Positions 47,293 through 58,229 of a stretch of DNA of 64,000 bases are shown here, in pieces. Where the stretch lies: contig VTPC01089669.1 of the NCBI GenBank assembly GCA_011009095.1, forward strand, positions 1-64,000. The letters are read 5' to 3'. The stretch comes from Ignelater luminosus (Eukaryota > Arthropoda > Insecta > Coleoptera > Elateridae). The position numbers and the translations under genes were made by a program. The notes below the pieces were generated by a model that had not been told where the DNA came from, ran no database searches, and saw only the letters and a program-made list of their open reading frames with translations. Positions within the stretch are counted from its first letter, which is position 1. Every line of letters starts with the position of its first letter.

Positions 47293-48139
47293 GTTTCTAA
47301 AAATTGGTTTTACAGGATGTATCGAGGGTGAGATAAATTAAAATATAATTAAATAAAACTAATTGAGTCTTTCTTAGCGCTTGCACTAGTAGGTAAAGAT
47401 GTATTATTTATAACTGTCGTCAGTATTCAATACTAAATTACATACTTTGAGACGAGATTATTTCATGTTCTTTAATATTAATTAATTAATTGTCATGCTT
47501 TGGATTATCAAAAGTTACATTTGCAGTATACAAAGTTTCTCAGTTAACATTTTTCCCAAATATTAACTGAAAAAGTTAATAAAGTTTAAAATCTACCAAA
47601 GGTAGATTGTAACACAGAATTTCAGGTGAGCCGTTGCGGAAAATAAACAATGCAATGTTAAGTGTGCTGCTTTCAAAAAAAGTTTGGGAAATACTGATCT
47701 ACATTACATTGGATTGCTATACATAGTAATTCTAGTTTAAATTAAAAATTCTTTATAGGAATCAAATAATCTACAGACTATTAACTATTTTTTGTTTATT
47801 TAGATTACTTTTATCACCCACAAAAGGTGTTTTTATGGGCTTTATCTACACAATCACTTGGAGTTCTTTTTTCTTGTTGTTTTTATAACTTGATATTCCT
47901 GATAACCTGCACTTCCCACTTGATCTCGGTCTTGCACACTCAGCATCTGGGCAGATTTCAACTGGACATTATTATTAGTCTAGCTGTTCGTACGCGTTGA
48001 AAATGGCTCCACTGTCTTAGCTTCTACGCTTTGATTTATTCAACTATATCTTCTATTCTCCATTGTATTTTATTTGCTATTTTGGATTAGCTTTTTGGTT
48101 ATTTTATTACAATTCTTTTCTACAGTTTTCCAAGATGTT
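47293..48139. other. Non-coding stretch, 0.85 kb
   Basis: Contains a short perfect hairpin at 47590-47608 (AATCTACC, AAA, GGTAGATT). The part from 47,900 is less AT-rich and may belong to the transposase relic that follows. Confidence 0.4.
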
Positions 48140-48335
48140 CGATTAGCCGAAGAGATCACTTGATCTAACTTCTGTAGATTTGCTTTTTGTGGGCACATCT
48201 AAAATCAAAGGTTTACGCCACTCAGCCTGAAAGTCTGAAAGAGTTGCGGCAGAGAATTGTCACAACTGTGCTCGTAAATGTGTCGGAATAGAATTTGCAA
48301 ACAAAGTGCATAGTATGGAAGTCATTTTAAAGTTT
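48140..48335 (+). pseudogene. Tc1/mariner-superfamily transposase relic, C-terminal part
   Basis: The + strand reads PKRSLDLTSVD (the third catalytic aspartate region of DDE_3 transposases, usually RSPDLTPLDFFLWG), then shifts frame to FLWAHLKSKVYATQPESLKE followed by LRQRIV. A stop follows shortly. Only the last part of the catalytic domain survives. The family is distinct from the two mariner copies. Confidence 0.65.
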
Positions 48336-48618
48336 TTTTTCTTTCCTTCAGTTACTGAATTTGAAAATCCAAAAAACAGTTTTTAGAAACTAATCTATAG
48401 ACCTTGAGAAAACCTAGGTGGTTGTATACAGGATAGAAACACCTTTTAACAATGTGTCACTTGACCCTGCATGTTATTTATTAAATTTCCTGAGACTTTT
48501 TGTAAAATGTACGGACGTAAGGTGATCAAAACTGATCCTCCTCAAAATTAAAAATTGACTTGTTTTGCAATTTGTTGAAAATTCATTTTGTGGCGAGTTT
48601 TTGGATGAAGTTAGGTTT

Positions 48619-48807
48619 TTATTGAAACACCACGTTCTCTAAAATATTGTTTATTTTGTCTATCATACTTTTTAAATCACTTTCATTCTTAATAATCTCT
48701 AATTCTTTAGTCAGACTAAATATTAATTCCGGTTTTGCAAGATTTTTGTTCGGGACTGAACGGATTTTCAATTTTATTCCGTACAGTTGTTCTATTCTAG
48801 TTGCCAT
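48619..48807 (-). CDS. Unrecognised 62-codon frame
   Basis: The frame starts M-A-T-R-I-E-Q-L-Y-G-I-K-L-K and is lysine-, glutamate- and asparagine-rich with a helical pattern near the end (DLKSMIDKINNILENV). The mariner copy at 48,813 is inserted 3 bp upstream of its ATG (target TA at 48811-48812), so the frame may be the cut-off remainder of a longer gene or LINE ORF1. No family is recognised and no splice signals are evident. It could be chance. Confidence 0.2.
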   Translation of the reverse strand: MATRIEQLYGIKLKIRSVPNKNLAKPELIFSLTKELEIIKNESDLKSMIDKINNILENVVFQ

Positions 48808-48812
48808 GTTTA

Positions 48813-49708
48813 CGAGGTCTGTTCAAAAAGTATCGCGAATTTTGAATTTCCGCGGGTTACGTATATTCGATTTTTGATTTTTTTGTGGCGTTATGTTGGT
48901 ACTCATGTCCCTCACTTATGCCGACAAGTTCGGCCATTTTGAATGTTCAGTTAATTTTTGACAGCTGTTTTGCTTGGACGTGTCTTCGATTTTTGCCTAT
49001 TCCAAAAAATGGATCAAAGAATCTGTATCAAATTTTGTGTGAAAAACAAAATTAAGTGCGCGGACGCATTCCGAATGTTTACTGTGGCATATGGTGAAGC
49101 TACCTTGGACCGAAGCAACGTTTATCGGTGGTACAAAATGTTCTCAGAGGGCCGAGAAGATGTGAACGACGAAGAGCGTGCTTTTGGTTTTGCTTACAGT
49201 TTTCTTCGATTGCAGGGGCGTGGTGCATCATGAGTTCTTGCCACAGGGTAGAACGGTCAATAAGGAATATTACCTGCAAGTTATCCGCCAGAAACGCCCG
49301 GATTTGTGGAAGAACAAAAATTGGCTTTTGCACCATGATAACGCTCCTGCTCACACATCGTTGCTTGTGCGCGAATTTCTGGCCAAAAACGACATACTAA
49401 TGATGCCGCAGCGACCGTATTCCCCAGACCTGGCCCCCTGCGACTTTTTCTTGTTCCCGAAACTGAAGAGGCCCATGAAAGGACGACGCTACGTTACGAT
49501 TGAGGAGATAAAGACGGCATCGAAGGAGAAGCTGAACAAGATCACAAAAAATGATTTTTTGAAGTGCTTCGAGAATTGGAAAAAACGTTGGCACAAGTGT
49601 ATAATATCTGATGGGGATTACTTTGAAGGGGACAAAATAGATATTCATGAATAAATAAATGTTTTTTGAAAAAACACAAAATTCGCGATACTTTTTGAAC
49701 AGACCTCG
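48813..49708 (+). mobile_element. Mariner transposon copy 2, middle deleted
   Basis: Inverted repeats CGAGGTCTGTTCAAAAAGTA at 48813 and its reverse complement ending at 49708, with TA on both sides. 896 bp. Same family as copy 1, in the opposite orientation 15 kb away. The middle of the transposase is deleted, between the GERA/GRPST linker region and the KVLLTV region. Confidence 0.92.
49009..49654 (+). pseudogene. Mariner transposase with central deletion (copy 2)
   Basis: The ATG at 49009 gives M-D-Q-R-I-C and an intact first helix-turn-helix (ADAFRMFTVAYGEATLDR) up to NDEERA. A deletion and frame change follow at about 49,178-49,190. The second part has VLLTVFFDCRGVVHHEFLP, HHDNAPAH, and YSPDLAPCDFF to the natural stop at 49,654. 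Exactly 34 residues separate the D of HDN from the D of PCD, confirming the mariner DD34D class. The first catalytic block is deleted. A further small in-frame loss is likely at YYLQVIRQKRPD. Confidence 0.9.
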
Positions 49709-49906
49709 TATAACCTACTTATAATAATTTTCTAGTTGCTTACTTTTTGATAGACTCTTGGATGCCCAGTTTTCGTAGCACTTGTTGTTCTTGTCCGACC
49801 TTATAGGAACACTAACACCTCTGGTTATCACGATTGGACATTATCCAATATACAAAACCACTTATTATTTTATGGTTAACAAGAAAACACTTGTACAAAC
49901 TACATT

Positions 49907-49912
49907 TTTATT
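49907..49912 (-). terminator. Poly(A) signal of the cysteine-rich gene
   Basis: TTTATT on the + strand is AATAAA on the minus strand, 29 nt after the stop codon of the gene at 49941-50296. Confidence 0.5.
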
Positions 49913-49940
49913 AAACAGGTAACGGTAAATTTCTGACAGT

Positions 49941-50296
49941 CTATGATGGAAGATGAATGGTACCGGTATCATTGACATCGACACATCCCTCATTAGATCT
50001 TCTAGTATATCGTCTAGTTGGTGTTTCACAACACACTTTGTCTGCCGAACAAGGGTTTTCTATAACTTTGCATCCAGGTGAGCATTTTGTAGTACAATGA
50101 AATAGCAAACCACTTTCATTCTTGCCTTTAATGCGATCACATTTAATCTTCTCATTAATGATATAATCTAGTTGAGCATAAAGGATAATTTTCTATTAAT
50201 TTATTTGTCGACATTCTGCAATAAGATACAACACATACCTAATGCAATAAAGTTAAAAAATGCATGAACGCAAATAACAATACGAATTGTCTTCAT
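49941..50296 (-). CDS. Small secreted cysteine-rich protein, two exons
   Basis: Exon 1 is 50296-50239: ATG, 19 codons and one nucleotide, ending ATTGCATTAG before donor GTATGT. The 71-bp intron ends CTCAACTAG. Exon 2 is 50167-49941 with stop TAG. The product is 94 residues. M1-L19 (MKTIRIVICVHAFFNFIAL) is a typical signal peptide. The mature part has eight cysteines at 29, 44, 48, 52, 59, 65, 66 and 81, spaced C-x14-C-x3-C-x3-C-x6-C-x5-CC-x14-C. There are two possible N-glycosylation sites (NES, NDT) and two dibasic RR pairs near 71-76, where processing could occur. Neither exon is long enough to show up in a simple ORF scan. I do not recognise the family; a secreted defence, structural or signalling peptide are all possible. 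Confidence 0.65.
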
Positions 50297-50346
50297 ACTT
50301 CTTTAAATCCCGGAAATAAAGTCGATGTCACGTCTGCAATTGTATG

Positions 50347-50352
50347 TATATA
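50347..50352 (-). promoter_or_regulatory. TATA box of the cysteine-rich gene
   Basis: TATATA on the minus strand about 51-56 nt upstream of the ATG, which would put transcription start about 25 nt upstream of the ATG. AT-rich DNA makes chance matches common. Confidence 0.3.
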
Positions 50353-50359
50353 ATGTTTA

Positions 50360-52639
50360 GAAATAATTGCAAAGAAATTTAATTTACTGATAAGACGTAA
50401 TTTACTTTATGTGTTAATAAATTCTTATCGTAAAAAAGAAAAAGCCAATTATGATTTGATTTGTAACTTTTATGAAACACATAAATAATAAATATATGTA
50501 AGGTCCACTGGGGTAAAAACGATACGAAAACATTTCCTTTGAAGGATTATGTAAATGATAAAAACTTAAAATCTCTTTACCAAAGGTTAGAGATGTGTAT
50601 GAATTTAATGAAAATTGTTTAACCAAAATTTGGATTTAAAATTTTCTCGCCGTTCTAGGTAACTTTTTCTTAATAACTTTTTTATTAAAAAATGCCTATT
50701 AGTTTTTTTGATTACTTTAAAGGTAAGATAATATCACCTTTGAAGAGTTGTTTAATTGATAATAATAATTCAACAGTAAACAGGAAAGGCACAAGAAAAT
50801 TGAAAACAATTACTCTTTTTGTATGATTTTTATGGTCATAATTCATAAACTTAACACAGATGTGAATGTTATCAACTGATCGAATTGCATTATGCATATC
50901 TAGAAATAAAAAATAACCACAAAAATTTTACTGATTTTGTATTTTTGTATTTGTATTTAATGTGATAAACTAAATTATAATTTAGTTAGGAAGTTTCTGG
51001 ACTAATTTAACAATTTACAGTAAAATGTGATACTATGGTACAATAAATTTATAATTTTTCACAACATGATAAATGCCATTTATGACAGTACTTCCATTAA
51101 TCTTATTTGTTGCGAACTCTTAAAAATAGAAAGTTCTTATTTTCGTTTCATTTTTACTCCAGTTGGTTCTAATAATTATTTCAAGCGATAAAGATAGTTT
51201 CTAAAATACTAGAAATATTAAATACCTCGCTTTTCATTCAACCAAACAATTAAAAGTAAGGGTCAAACAATAATTTGTTGTTGTAGGTCTATACCTACAT
51301 ACATTTGAAACTTGTCTGCAAATTACTCATTCGCTATATTAATTAATGCTCTAATATCACAAGTAAAGTAGTTTCTAGTTTTAAAATCTAATAGTAATAA
51401 TCTTCTAGATCCAAAATAAAATCGTGGAACGCAAATGATTTAGATAAATCCGTACTCCTGAACAAAAGTTAGTTTTCCAGATCAATATTAAGCTAGGAAT
51501 TCGGAAATACGTACACAAGAACTTCGACAAGATTTTCGGAAGTCAAAGAGGTATTTTAAAAAAGTTTGCTTCCCGCTTAATTTCCGATGCCGCTGTTAAC
51601 CAGAGAATTTGAATGACTCGCCTGGAGCATTTAGGTGTCATTCCAAACCCTGGAACGTCGGGGTCATTCCGGAATTTAGCTACCTACATTGCGGTTATTT
51701 GCTTAGTTAAATACGTTGTGTGCTTTCAAATAAAAAATTGATATACCTACTACACACAACCACAAAATTTATTTTTATTATCCATAAGGGGACAGCTTAA
51801 TTTTGTCTTCAGAACTTTATGTCTAGGGTATGTATAATTACAACACGAACAGACCGTACCTTTACTCAAATAGTCTTGCGTACGAGTAAATGCAAATTTC
51901 TTAGACAAATTAATTGCTTTTAGTGGAGCAACCCTAAAATTGTGGTTTATAAACAGACTCTGGAGGAACATCACGTCAAGATACATTAAAGTATCCAGGG
52001 ACAATTTTACGCAACATCTGTTTTTATTGGTTTTATTTAGTTTACTTTTTTTGACATTTTAGTATGCGATTAATATTTCTACATCGTGTCAAACGAATTA
52101 AGTTTTTATTTTGCAAGAGGTAATTAAACTGGATTTTCTCATTTACTGTGCTGGGTATTGGTTAGTTTGCGACAAACTAGGAATTGAAACTGCCCCAATT
52201 TAAGCGTTCAATAGCTTCTGTTTAATAAAAGTTACGGTGATAAATTATGATTTGGATATAATGAAAGTTAATTACTCTGCGGTTAAAAAAAAGCTGTTTC
52301 AAAATGACCCACTAGGAATTTCATTAATGGCAATAAATTGTTCTGTTTTAAGCTTGACCACCACGCACGAATTGTTGAGAAGCAGGAAAAACATTGTTTT
52401 AGTGAAATTTTAAAAACGGTCAATGATTTTTCTCGAAAAGGGTTTAGTATCAAACTTATTATTGATGGCAAAATTAAACAACTATTAAACAAAAACATAC
52501 AACCATTTGGTTTTAAATTTGCTAGGTGTGTTTTACAAACAGTTGTTATAATTGTTATTAAAATTATAAGATAATTTAGATCTTGAAAAGAATATACTAC
52601 ACAACAGTGGCATGAATTAAATAAAAATGACCTACAAAA
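50360..52639. other. Mostly non-coding stretch with two unrecognised frames
   Basis: The minus frame 52004-51750 (84 codons) ends in a cysteine-rich tail (GTVCSCCNYTYPRHK, then LSCP and FCGCV). The + frame 52338-52574 (78 codons) contains FSRKGFSIKLIIDGKIKQLL. Neither is assigned. The rest is AT-rich without recognisable features. Confidence 0.35.
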
Positions 52640-55290
52640 CATTACAGCTCGATGGACAACAAATGAAGAAAAAAAGATTAGAAGACAAAATTAGGAAATA
52701 AAGTCAATAACAAGAACCTATAAGCAGACAAAAACCTAACTCAAATTAGACTAGATAACAAACCTTACAAGAGAAAACAGAAATACAGTGAAAATAGGCA
52801 CATGGAACATAACATCACTAACAGGAAAGAAATCCAAGCTAATAAAAGAAATGGAGGAGTATGGAATACAAGTCATGGGGCTAAGCGAAACAAAGAGGAT
52901 AGGAAATGGAAGAATTAAAATTGGAGGGACATATAGACTATACTACTCCGGAGTACAGGCAGGACAGAGAGCAAAGGAAGGAGTGGGAATAGTAGTATCA
53001 AATAATACAGACGCAAGAATATCCGAATTTGTACTAATATCATCAAAAACAATATACATTAATATAGAAATGGAAGAAGAACTACACATAGTACAGATAT
53101 ATGCTCCAGTGGAAGGAACCGAAATGAATAAAATAGAAGCTTTCTATGCAGAAATACAAGAGATATTAGACGAAATACAAGAAGAAAGTAAAAATGTAAT
53201 TTTGATGGGGGGCTGGAACGCCAGAATAGGAAATGATGAGAATAAAGAACTTGGATGTATGGAAGAGTACGGAGAGCACCAAGTTAACAGAAATGGAACA
53301 AGAATGCTAACATTCTGTCAAACTAAGGACTTATTAATAGGAAATACTTTTCGGTACCAACCACTAAACGAAAAATATACCTTCGCGGCAGAAGAACGGA
53401 ATGTCAGAAGTATTATAGATTATATAAATATAATATACACCCAAGAAATGAAACAAAAATACATAACGTAAAAACAGAACTAGTAGCGTCAGAAGCCCAG
53501 AAAACATAGAAGAGATAGAATATAATAGAATTACAATAAACAGAATGAAAAATGAAGAACTAAGGTTAAAAGATCAAGAAGAGACAAATGCAAGATTAGC
53601 CCAGTTAGAGCAAGGTGGTGATATAATGAGTCTGGAACAGAGATGGAAAAACTTTAAAGAGACAATACTGAATACAGCTAGAGAGGTCTATGGCATAAAA
53701 AGGATAAGGAAAAATAGCAAGATAACGGGATGGTGAAACGCGAAGATACAAGAAGAAATAAAAGCAAAAAAAGAGCATGGAAGAAGTACATCCAAACAGA
53801 AAAAGAACAAGATAGAATAACATACAGGAGCCAAAGAGATGAAGTAAAACAACTTGTAAGAGAAGCAAAGAAAAAAAGCTGGAAAGATTTTGGAGAAGAA
53901 TTAGTCCGAACCTACAAGTACAATAACAAACGGTACTGGAATAAACTAAGAAGAATAAAGAAAAGAAATACTTGGAATTAGAAACAAAAATAATCAAATA
54001 CAAACAAGCACCGAAGATATATTGAGTATATGGAGGAGCTACTAGACACAAAAATTTGACAAAACAGAGAGCAACCAACAAAATGAAGATTCAAAAACTC
54101 GACAGGAACAGAAACAAGAAGAAAACAAAGATGAAATAAAAGAAAGAAACTTAGAAGAACTGGAGGAACCAAAATCAAAAATAAAAAATGGAAGAGCCAG
54201 CCAGGCTGACGGTATCGACCCAGAAATGATAAAATTATTAGAGGAAAGAGGCAAAAAATGTTTATTAGAGATTATATAAATATAAGCGTGAAAGGCTAAC
54301 ACTACACCAAAAGATTAGGAGCAGAATATTATACTACCTATACACAAAAAAGGAGATGAAGCAGAATGTGGAAACTATCGAGCTATATACCTATCCTTGT
54401 AGTATTTAAACTTTACACAAGAATCTTAAAAAAGAGACTCCGAACTTACCTGGAGATGAACTTAGAAGAAGAACAAGCTGCTTACATGCCAGGAAGACGG
54501 ACAACGGATAACATCTTCATTCTAAGAAATATAGTAGAGAGAAAAAACAAAAAGAGCGAAGATCTATATTTAACATTTGTTGATATCACAGCAGCGTCCG
54601 ACTCCATAGATAAAAGTTATGTGTGGAAGATCATGGAAGAATTAAAAATCCCGAAGAAAATAATAAATATAACTACAAGCACGTACAAAAACGTGAAGGG
54701 TAAAGTACAATTAAATGGCAAGAAATCTAAAGAATTCGAAATAAAAATAGAGACAAAACAAAAAGATAGCCTAAGCCCACTATTGTTTATTTTAGCCATG
54801 GATAAGATAATGAAAAACACGAAAAAGAGAACAAAAGACCTACAAACTACACTAGGATACACGAACCTAACACCGGAAAAACTAAAAGAACTGCTATACG
54901 CAGACGATATTGTGTGAAAACGGAAAATGCAAAAACTGATAGATATTTGGGAAGAAGAAATCGAAAAATTAGAAATGATAGTAAATGTCAATAAAACTAA
55001 ATCTATGATTATAAGTCAAAAAAAAGGAAGCCAAAGAGAGAGGTAAACTAACACGTGGAGATACTGAATTAGAGACAAACTCAGCATATGAATACTATGG
55101 AGTAATAATAACTGAAAATGAAAAAATAGAATTAGAAACAACAAATAGAGTGAAAAAGACAAACAAAATGTACTATGCGCTGAGCAAAACAATATATGGT
55201 AAAAAAAACTGGACAGAAAAGTTAAACTAAAAGTATACAATGCAATAGTCATACCAACATTAACATATGCGAGCGAAACATGGGTCTAGA
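52640..55290 (+). mobile_element. RTE-type non-LTR retrotransposon, degraded
   Basis: A + strand LINE of the RTE kind (endonuclease of the sort often misannotated as craniofacial development protein 2). It is strongly A-rich on the coding strand. Sequence similarity ends around GAAACATGGGTC near 55,285, so the 3' end is lost. Frameshifts and stops are spread along the whole length. Confidence 0.85.
52788..55285 (+). pseudogene. RTE ORF: endonuclease and reverse transcriptase, broken
   Basis: Endonuclease frame 52788-53471: GTWNITSL, E in GLSETKRIG, and GGWNARIG where GDWNARIG is usual, so a catalytic aspartate is replaced by glycine. A helical linker follows in pieces (53545-53981). The RT frame 54366-54917 has YRAIY/YIPILV, EEQAAYMPGRRTTDN, the first catalytic region FVDITAASDSID, TKQKDSLSPLLF (usually TKQGDPLSPLLF), and YADD at 54897-54908, followed directly by I, V and a stop. 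The thumb region continues with KTKSMIISQK, YEYYGVIIT and ASETWV. Stops and frameshifts rule out function. Confidence 0.85.
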
Positions 55291-56489
55291 GAACGTCTAA
55301 TTTTTCTAATACCTACATTAGCGAGTCAGTAATCCAGATTTATACGAAGTAATCGTCTAAATAAATTTAAAACATAAAAGCGTTTTGGTCTAAAGTTACT
55401 ACTATTTATAGGTAGAGTTCTTAAATATACCCTATGCAATCAATATTTGATCTGAAAATGTGAATAAAAGGTTGATGGTGGTGGATATTTCTATACTTTC
55501 TTTTTAACTCATAATATAATTAATAGATTTACCGACATTTATTAGATCTTGTAAATAACTTTAAATCCCACTAACAAAATATCATTATGGTCAACTCATA
55601 AACTTTTTATTTGAACATATGATATAATTATTTGTATGTGCGTTCAGTATACCTTAAGTAATATAGGGTGTTCACTATAACACAAACAGACAAAGATATG
55701 CTATTGGTGTTTCAGTCACCTTATATACAAATATAACAAGAAAGTGTTTCAACATATGTCATAAAAATTTTTGGAAAAAGTTTAGTTTGTTATAATAAAC
55801 ACCAAATTCAATTTTCAAAAATGTCTTCTACGTAAAGTTATTTCTACAAGTATAGAAATTAATGATTAACACCTACATTGCAGTTAAATGCTCATGTGCT
55901 TCGATGGCAGTTAACTTAGTCCAAGCCTGCTGTATACGACTTTGGACGATTACAAAATTAATGTCACATATTTTTATACTATCCTATCAATACAATTTTC
56001 CGATTTTGAATTTCTCTGTCATTGTCGTTTATTATTCTACTAAATACCTCCGAAACACTTTGGAATGGTCAAGTCTGCTGAGTATATGGTGGTTGTTTTG
56101 TTTAGGATCGGATGGCATATTGCCCTTTGTTAAAATTATTCTATTGTCTATACCTACAGTAGGGTGTTCCATATTTTCCAGCTTCAACTTTTTTTAACGC
56201 ATACCTTCTTTAGTTTCTCGTCTAATGGCAAAACACTCGGAAATCAAATTTTGTGCCGTTTGGTGTTCGTTAAACCGTGTCGAGTTGAATTGAAACATAT
56301 CAGTACCTGCATACTTAAGGAGCGCACGTTCTTACGCGTCCATACCTCGTAGTTATCGGTTGTTTTTGGTAGAGAATGGATTTTTTTCAGTAAAACATCA
56401 TTCTAAAAACTATATTTACTGGGGCATAAATGATCAAATTCTTTTATAACATTCGTGAAGTTTTAAATTAACTGACAGTGAAAGTGCCA
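55291..56489. other. Non-coding stretch, 1.2 kb
   Basis: ATATAGGGTGTTCACT at 55,662 and CAGTAGGGTGTTCCA at 56,158 look like insect TE termini but are in the same orientation. The frame 55862-56197 is not recognised. Confidence 0.35.
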
Positions 56490-58203
56490 AACTCGTTATT
56501 CGTAAGTGTATAATACTTTAGGAAAAGGCAAGATACCTATAAAATCTTTACCTAATTGTGTAAAGAAGCTAGTCAACTTGCATCAAGTTTGGAGGGACCT
56601 GCCAAAAGGTGCAAGGAAAACACAAGACGTATTCGAGTGTCGTAGAGAAGAGTCTTCAAGCAATTTGGATAATATATTTGACATTGCACATACCGGTGTA
56701 CTTCAGTTAATGAAAATAAAAAACACAAGATCTTTTGCAGCATCAGGGAGAGCCAGGCCGACCCATTAACTTAGCTGGAGTGGATAGAAAATTTGCTGAA
56801 AAAGAGGAGTGCATGAGACAAAGGGCTATAGAAGGGGAAAATTGGCGAATAAAATTCTCTCTACGGTATCAACTTCTTTGTCAGCATAAGATATTACGAA
56901 CTTACCTAACGATTCATCTTCCAGTTCAGCTGATAATATTGAAAGTTCTTAATGGCAAAAACTTTGACCAAGAACACACAATCTAAGACTCCTTTGGATA
57001 GGTGTTAGTTTTCATTCTTCAAGCTACAATCGAGGCACTTGGACATAAGACATCTCAAAAGCAGCTTTACAGAAGTTTCTCCAGCATTTATGGTATTTAA
57101 CTGACAAAGTTGCTCTCTTGCCACTGTTTGACGATGAAGTTAACCAAGGGTGCGTTTGCCATCGCGCTCAGAGCATACTGTGTACATTGAAAGCGTCTGC
57201 CATCGTGTTCGGACAAGTATCTGTAGCGTTTGGAATCGCCGATTGTCGCAGATTAGATAAAATCAAGCATTCTCAATGTGCTCGAAGTACTGCAAAGGGC
57301 AACCGTGAGCATTGTGAACCAGGCATGCGCAATGCCACCGTCATCAGCTGTTCATCAGTTTATCAGCAAAGGAATTAGCTTCATTTCCAACCTTAATAAC
57401 TTTTTGCGTTACTCTAACGTGCTTTTGCATTTGGTGTATTTTTTTATGTAAAGCTGTCCCTTATATTTGAAAACAAGCTCTACACTCGTTTGTTTACTGC
57501 TTGGTTTAACTGTACTATGATCAGCTGATCGCAAACTTCTTCAAGTGCATTTGGCATCGTTTAATGTGAAACCGGTCACGTGATCGATATCCTTATCTGT
57601 CTCCTCTAATATCCTAGCACGATGGAAAACGCACCCCAAGAAACACAAGCAAGAAAGAGTGGTGACCAAGATAAACAACGAAAATATATCGACCCCTGGA
57701 AAATGATACATCCATCGAAGAAAGAACTTTGCGGTTCAATGTATAGTAAGTTTATTGATAAATTGGCGGCTGTTTCTTTATTCCCTTACTACTTTCATGC
57801 TGATCATTTTTTCTATTTCAGGGAAGAACATTGATGATTTTATATCAATCAAAGGCGAGGATTTGTTCTCTCGTCGCAAGATTGATGATAGTTTTCTCCA
57901 AAAGGATCTTTCTTTATGGGAGACTAATATCTTATTTGTAGAAGCCAAAATACTGTATCGTCCCTTAAAGCAGTGAACGATACAGCGGGAAGGGTTGTAA
58001 AATTAATGCAAGACTGCCCTGGTCTGATTACTGCAGTAGAGGAACAAAAACAGTTTTTGTTACGTTGTGTACAAGAACACACAAAGTTCTACCCTGACTG
58101 CAAGAAAGAAACTTTAAAAAGAAAATATCCCAATTTAATTACTACGAGCGTATTGAGATATTATCTTTTTAAAGTATTTATTAATTTATTTAATGTAAAA
58201 TAA
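56490..58203 (+). pseudogene. Broken member of a repetitive transposon-like gene family
   Basis: Several + strand frames line up, in order, with one protein family common in insect and cnidarian genomes (uncharacterised, transposon-like, with a DTTASNTG motif). The N-terminal part is CVKKLVNLHQVWRDLPKGA and NLDNIFDIAHTGVLQLMKI (56506-56720), then GEPGRPINLAGVDRKFAEKE (56745-56810) after a frameshift. ILQATIEALGHK is near 57,030, followed after a deletion by YLTDKVALLPLFD, where family members have CFD before TTASNTG. The C-terminal part is KIDDSFLQKDLSLW (57,880) and AVNDTAGRVVKLMQ, EEQKQFLLRCVQEH and DCKKETL (57,970-58,110). A GTAAGT and CTATTTCAG pair at 57748 and 57821 may be an intron. 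The family assignment is from memory. Confidence 0.5.
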
Positions 58204-58221
58204 TAAGTAATTGACGATTTC

Positions 58222-58227
58222 AATAAA
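58222..58227 (+). terminator. Poly(A) signal after the broken gene
   Basis: AATAAA 20 nt after the last stop codon of the relic. It is consistent with the ancestral 3' end but common by chance in this DNA. Confidence 0.3.
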
Positions 58228-58229
58228 TT

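Noticed and set aside
49100-49648. Minus-strand frames inside mariner copy 2
   Set aside because: Shadows of the transposase; the + strand carries the HDN and PDLAPCD motifs.
53605-55252. Long minus-strand frames rich in F, L and S across 53.6-55.3 kb
   Set aside because: Antisense shadows of the A-rich RTE element; the hydrophobic look comes from reading poly-A-rich codons backwards.
55662-56175. Element bounded by two AGGGTGTTC sequences
   Set aside because: The two ends are in the same orientation, not inverted, and no target duplication is visible.
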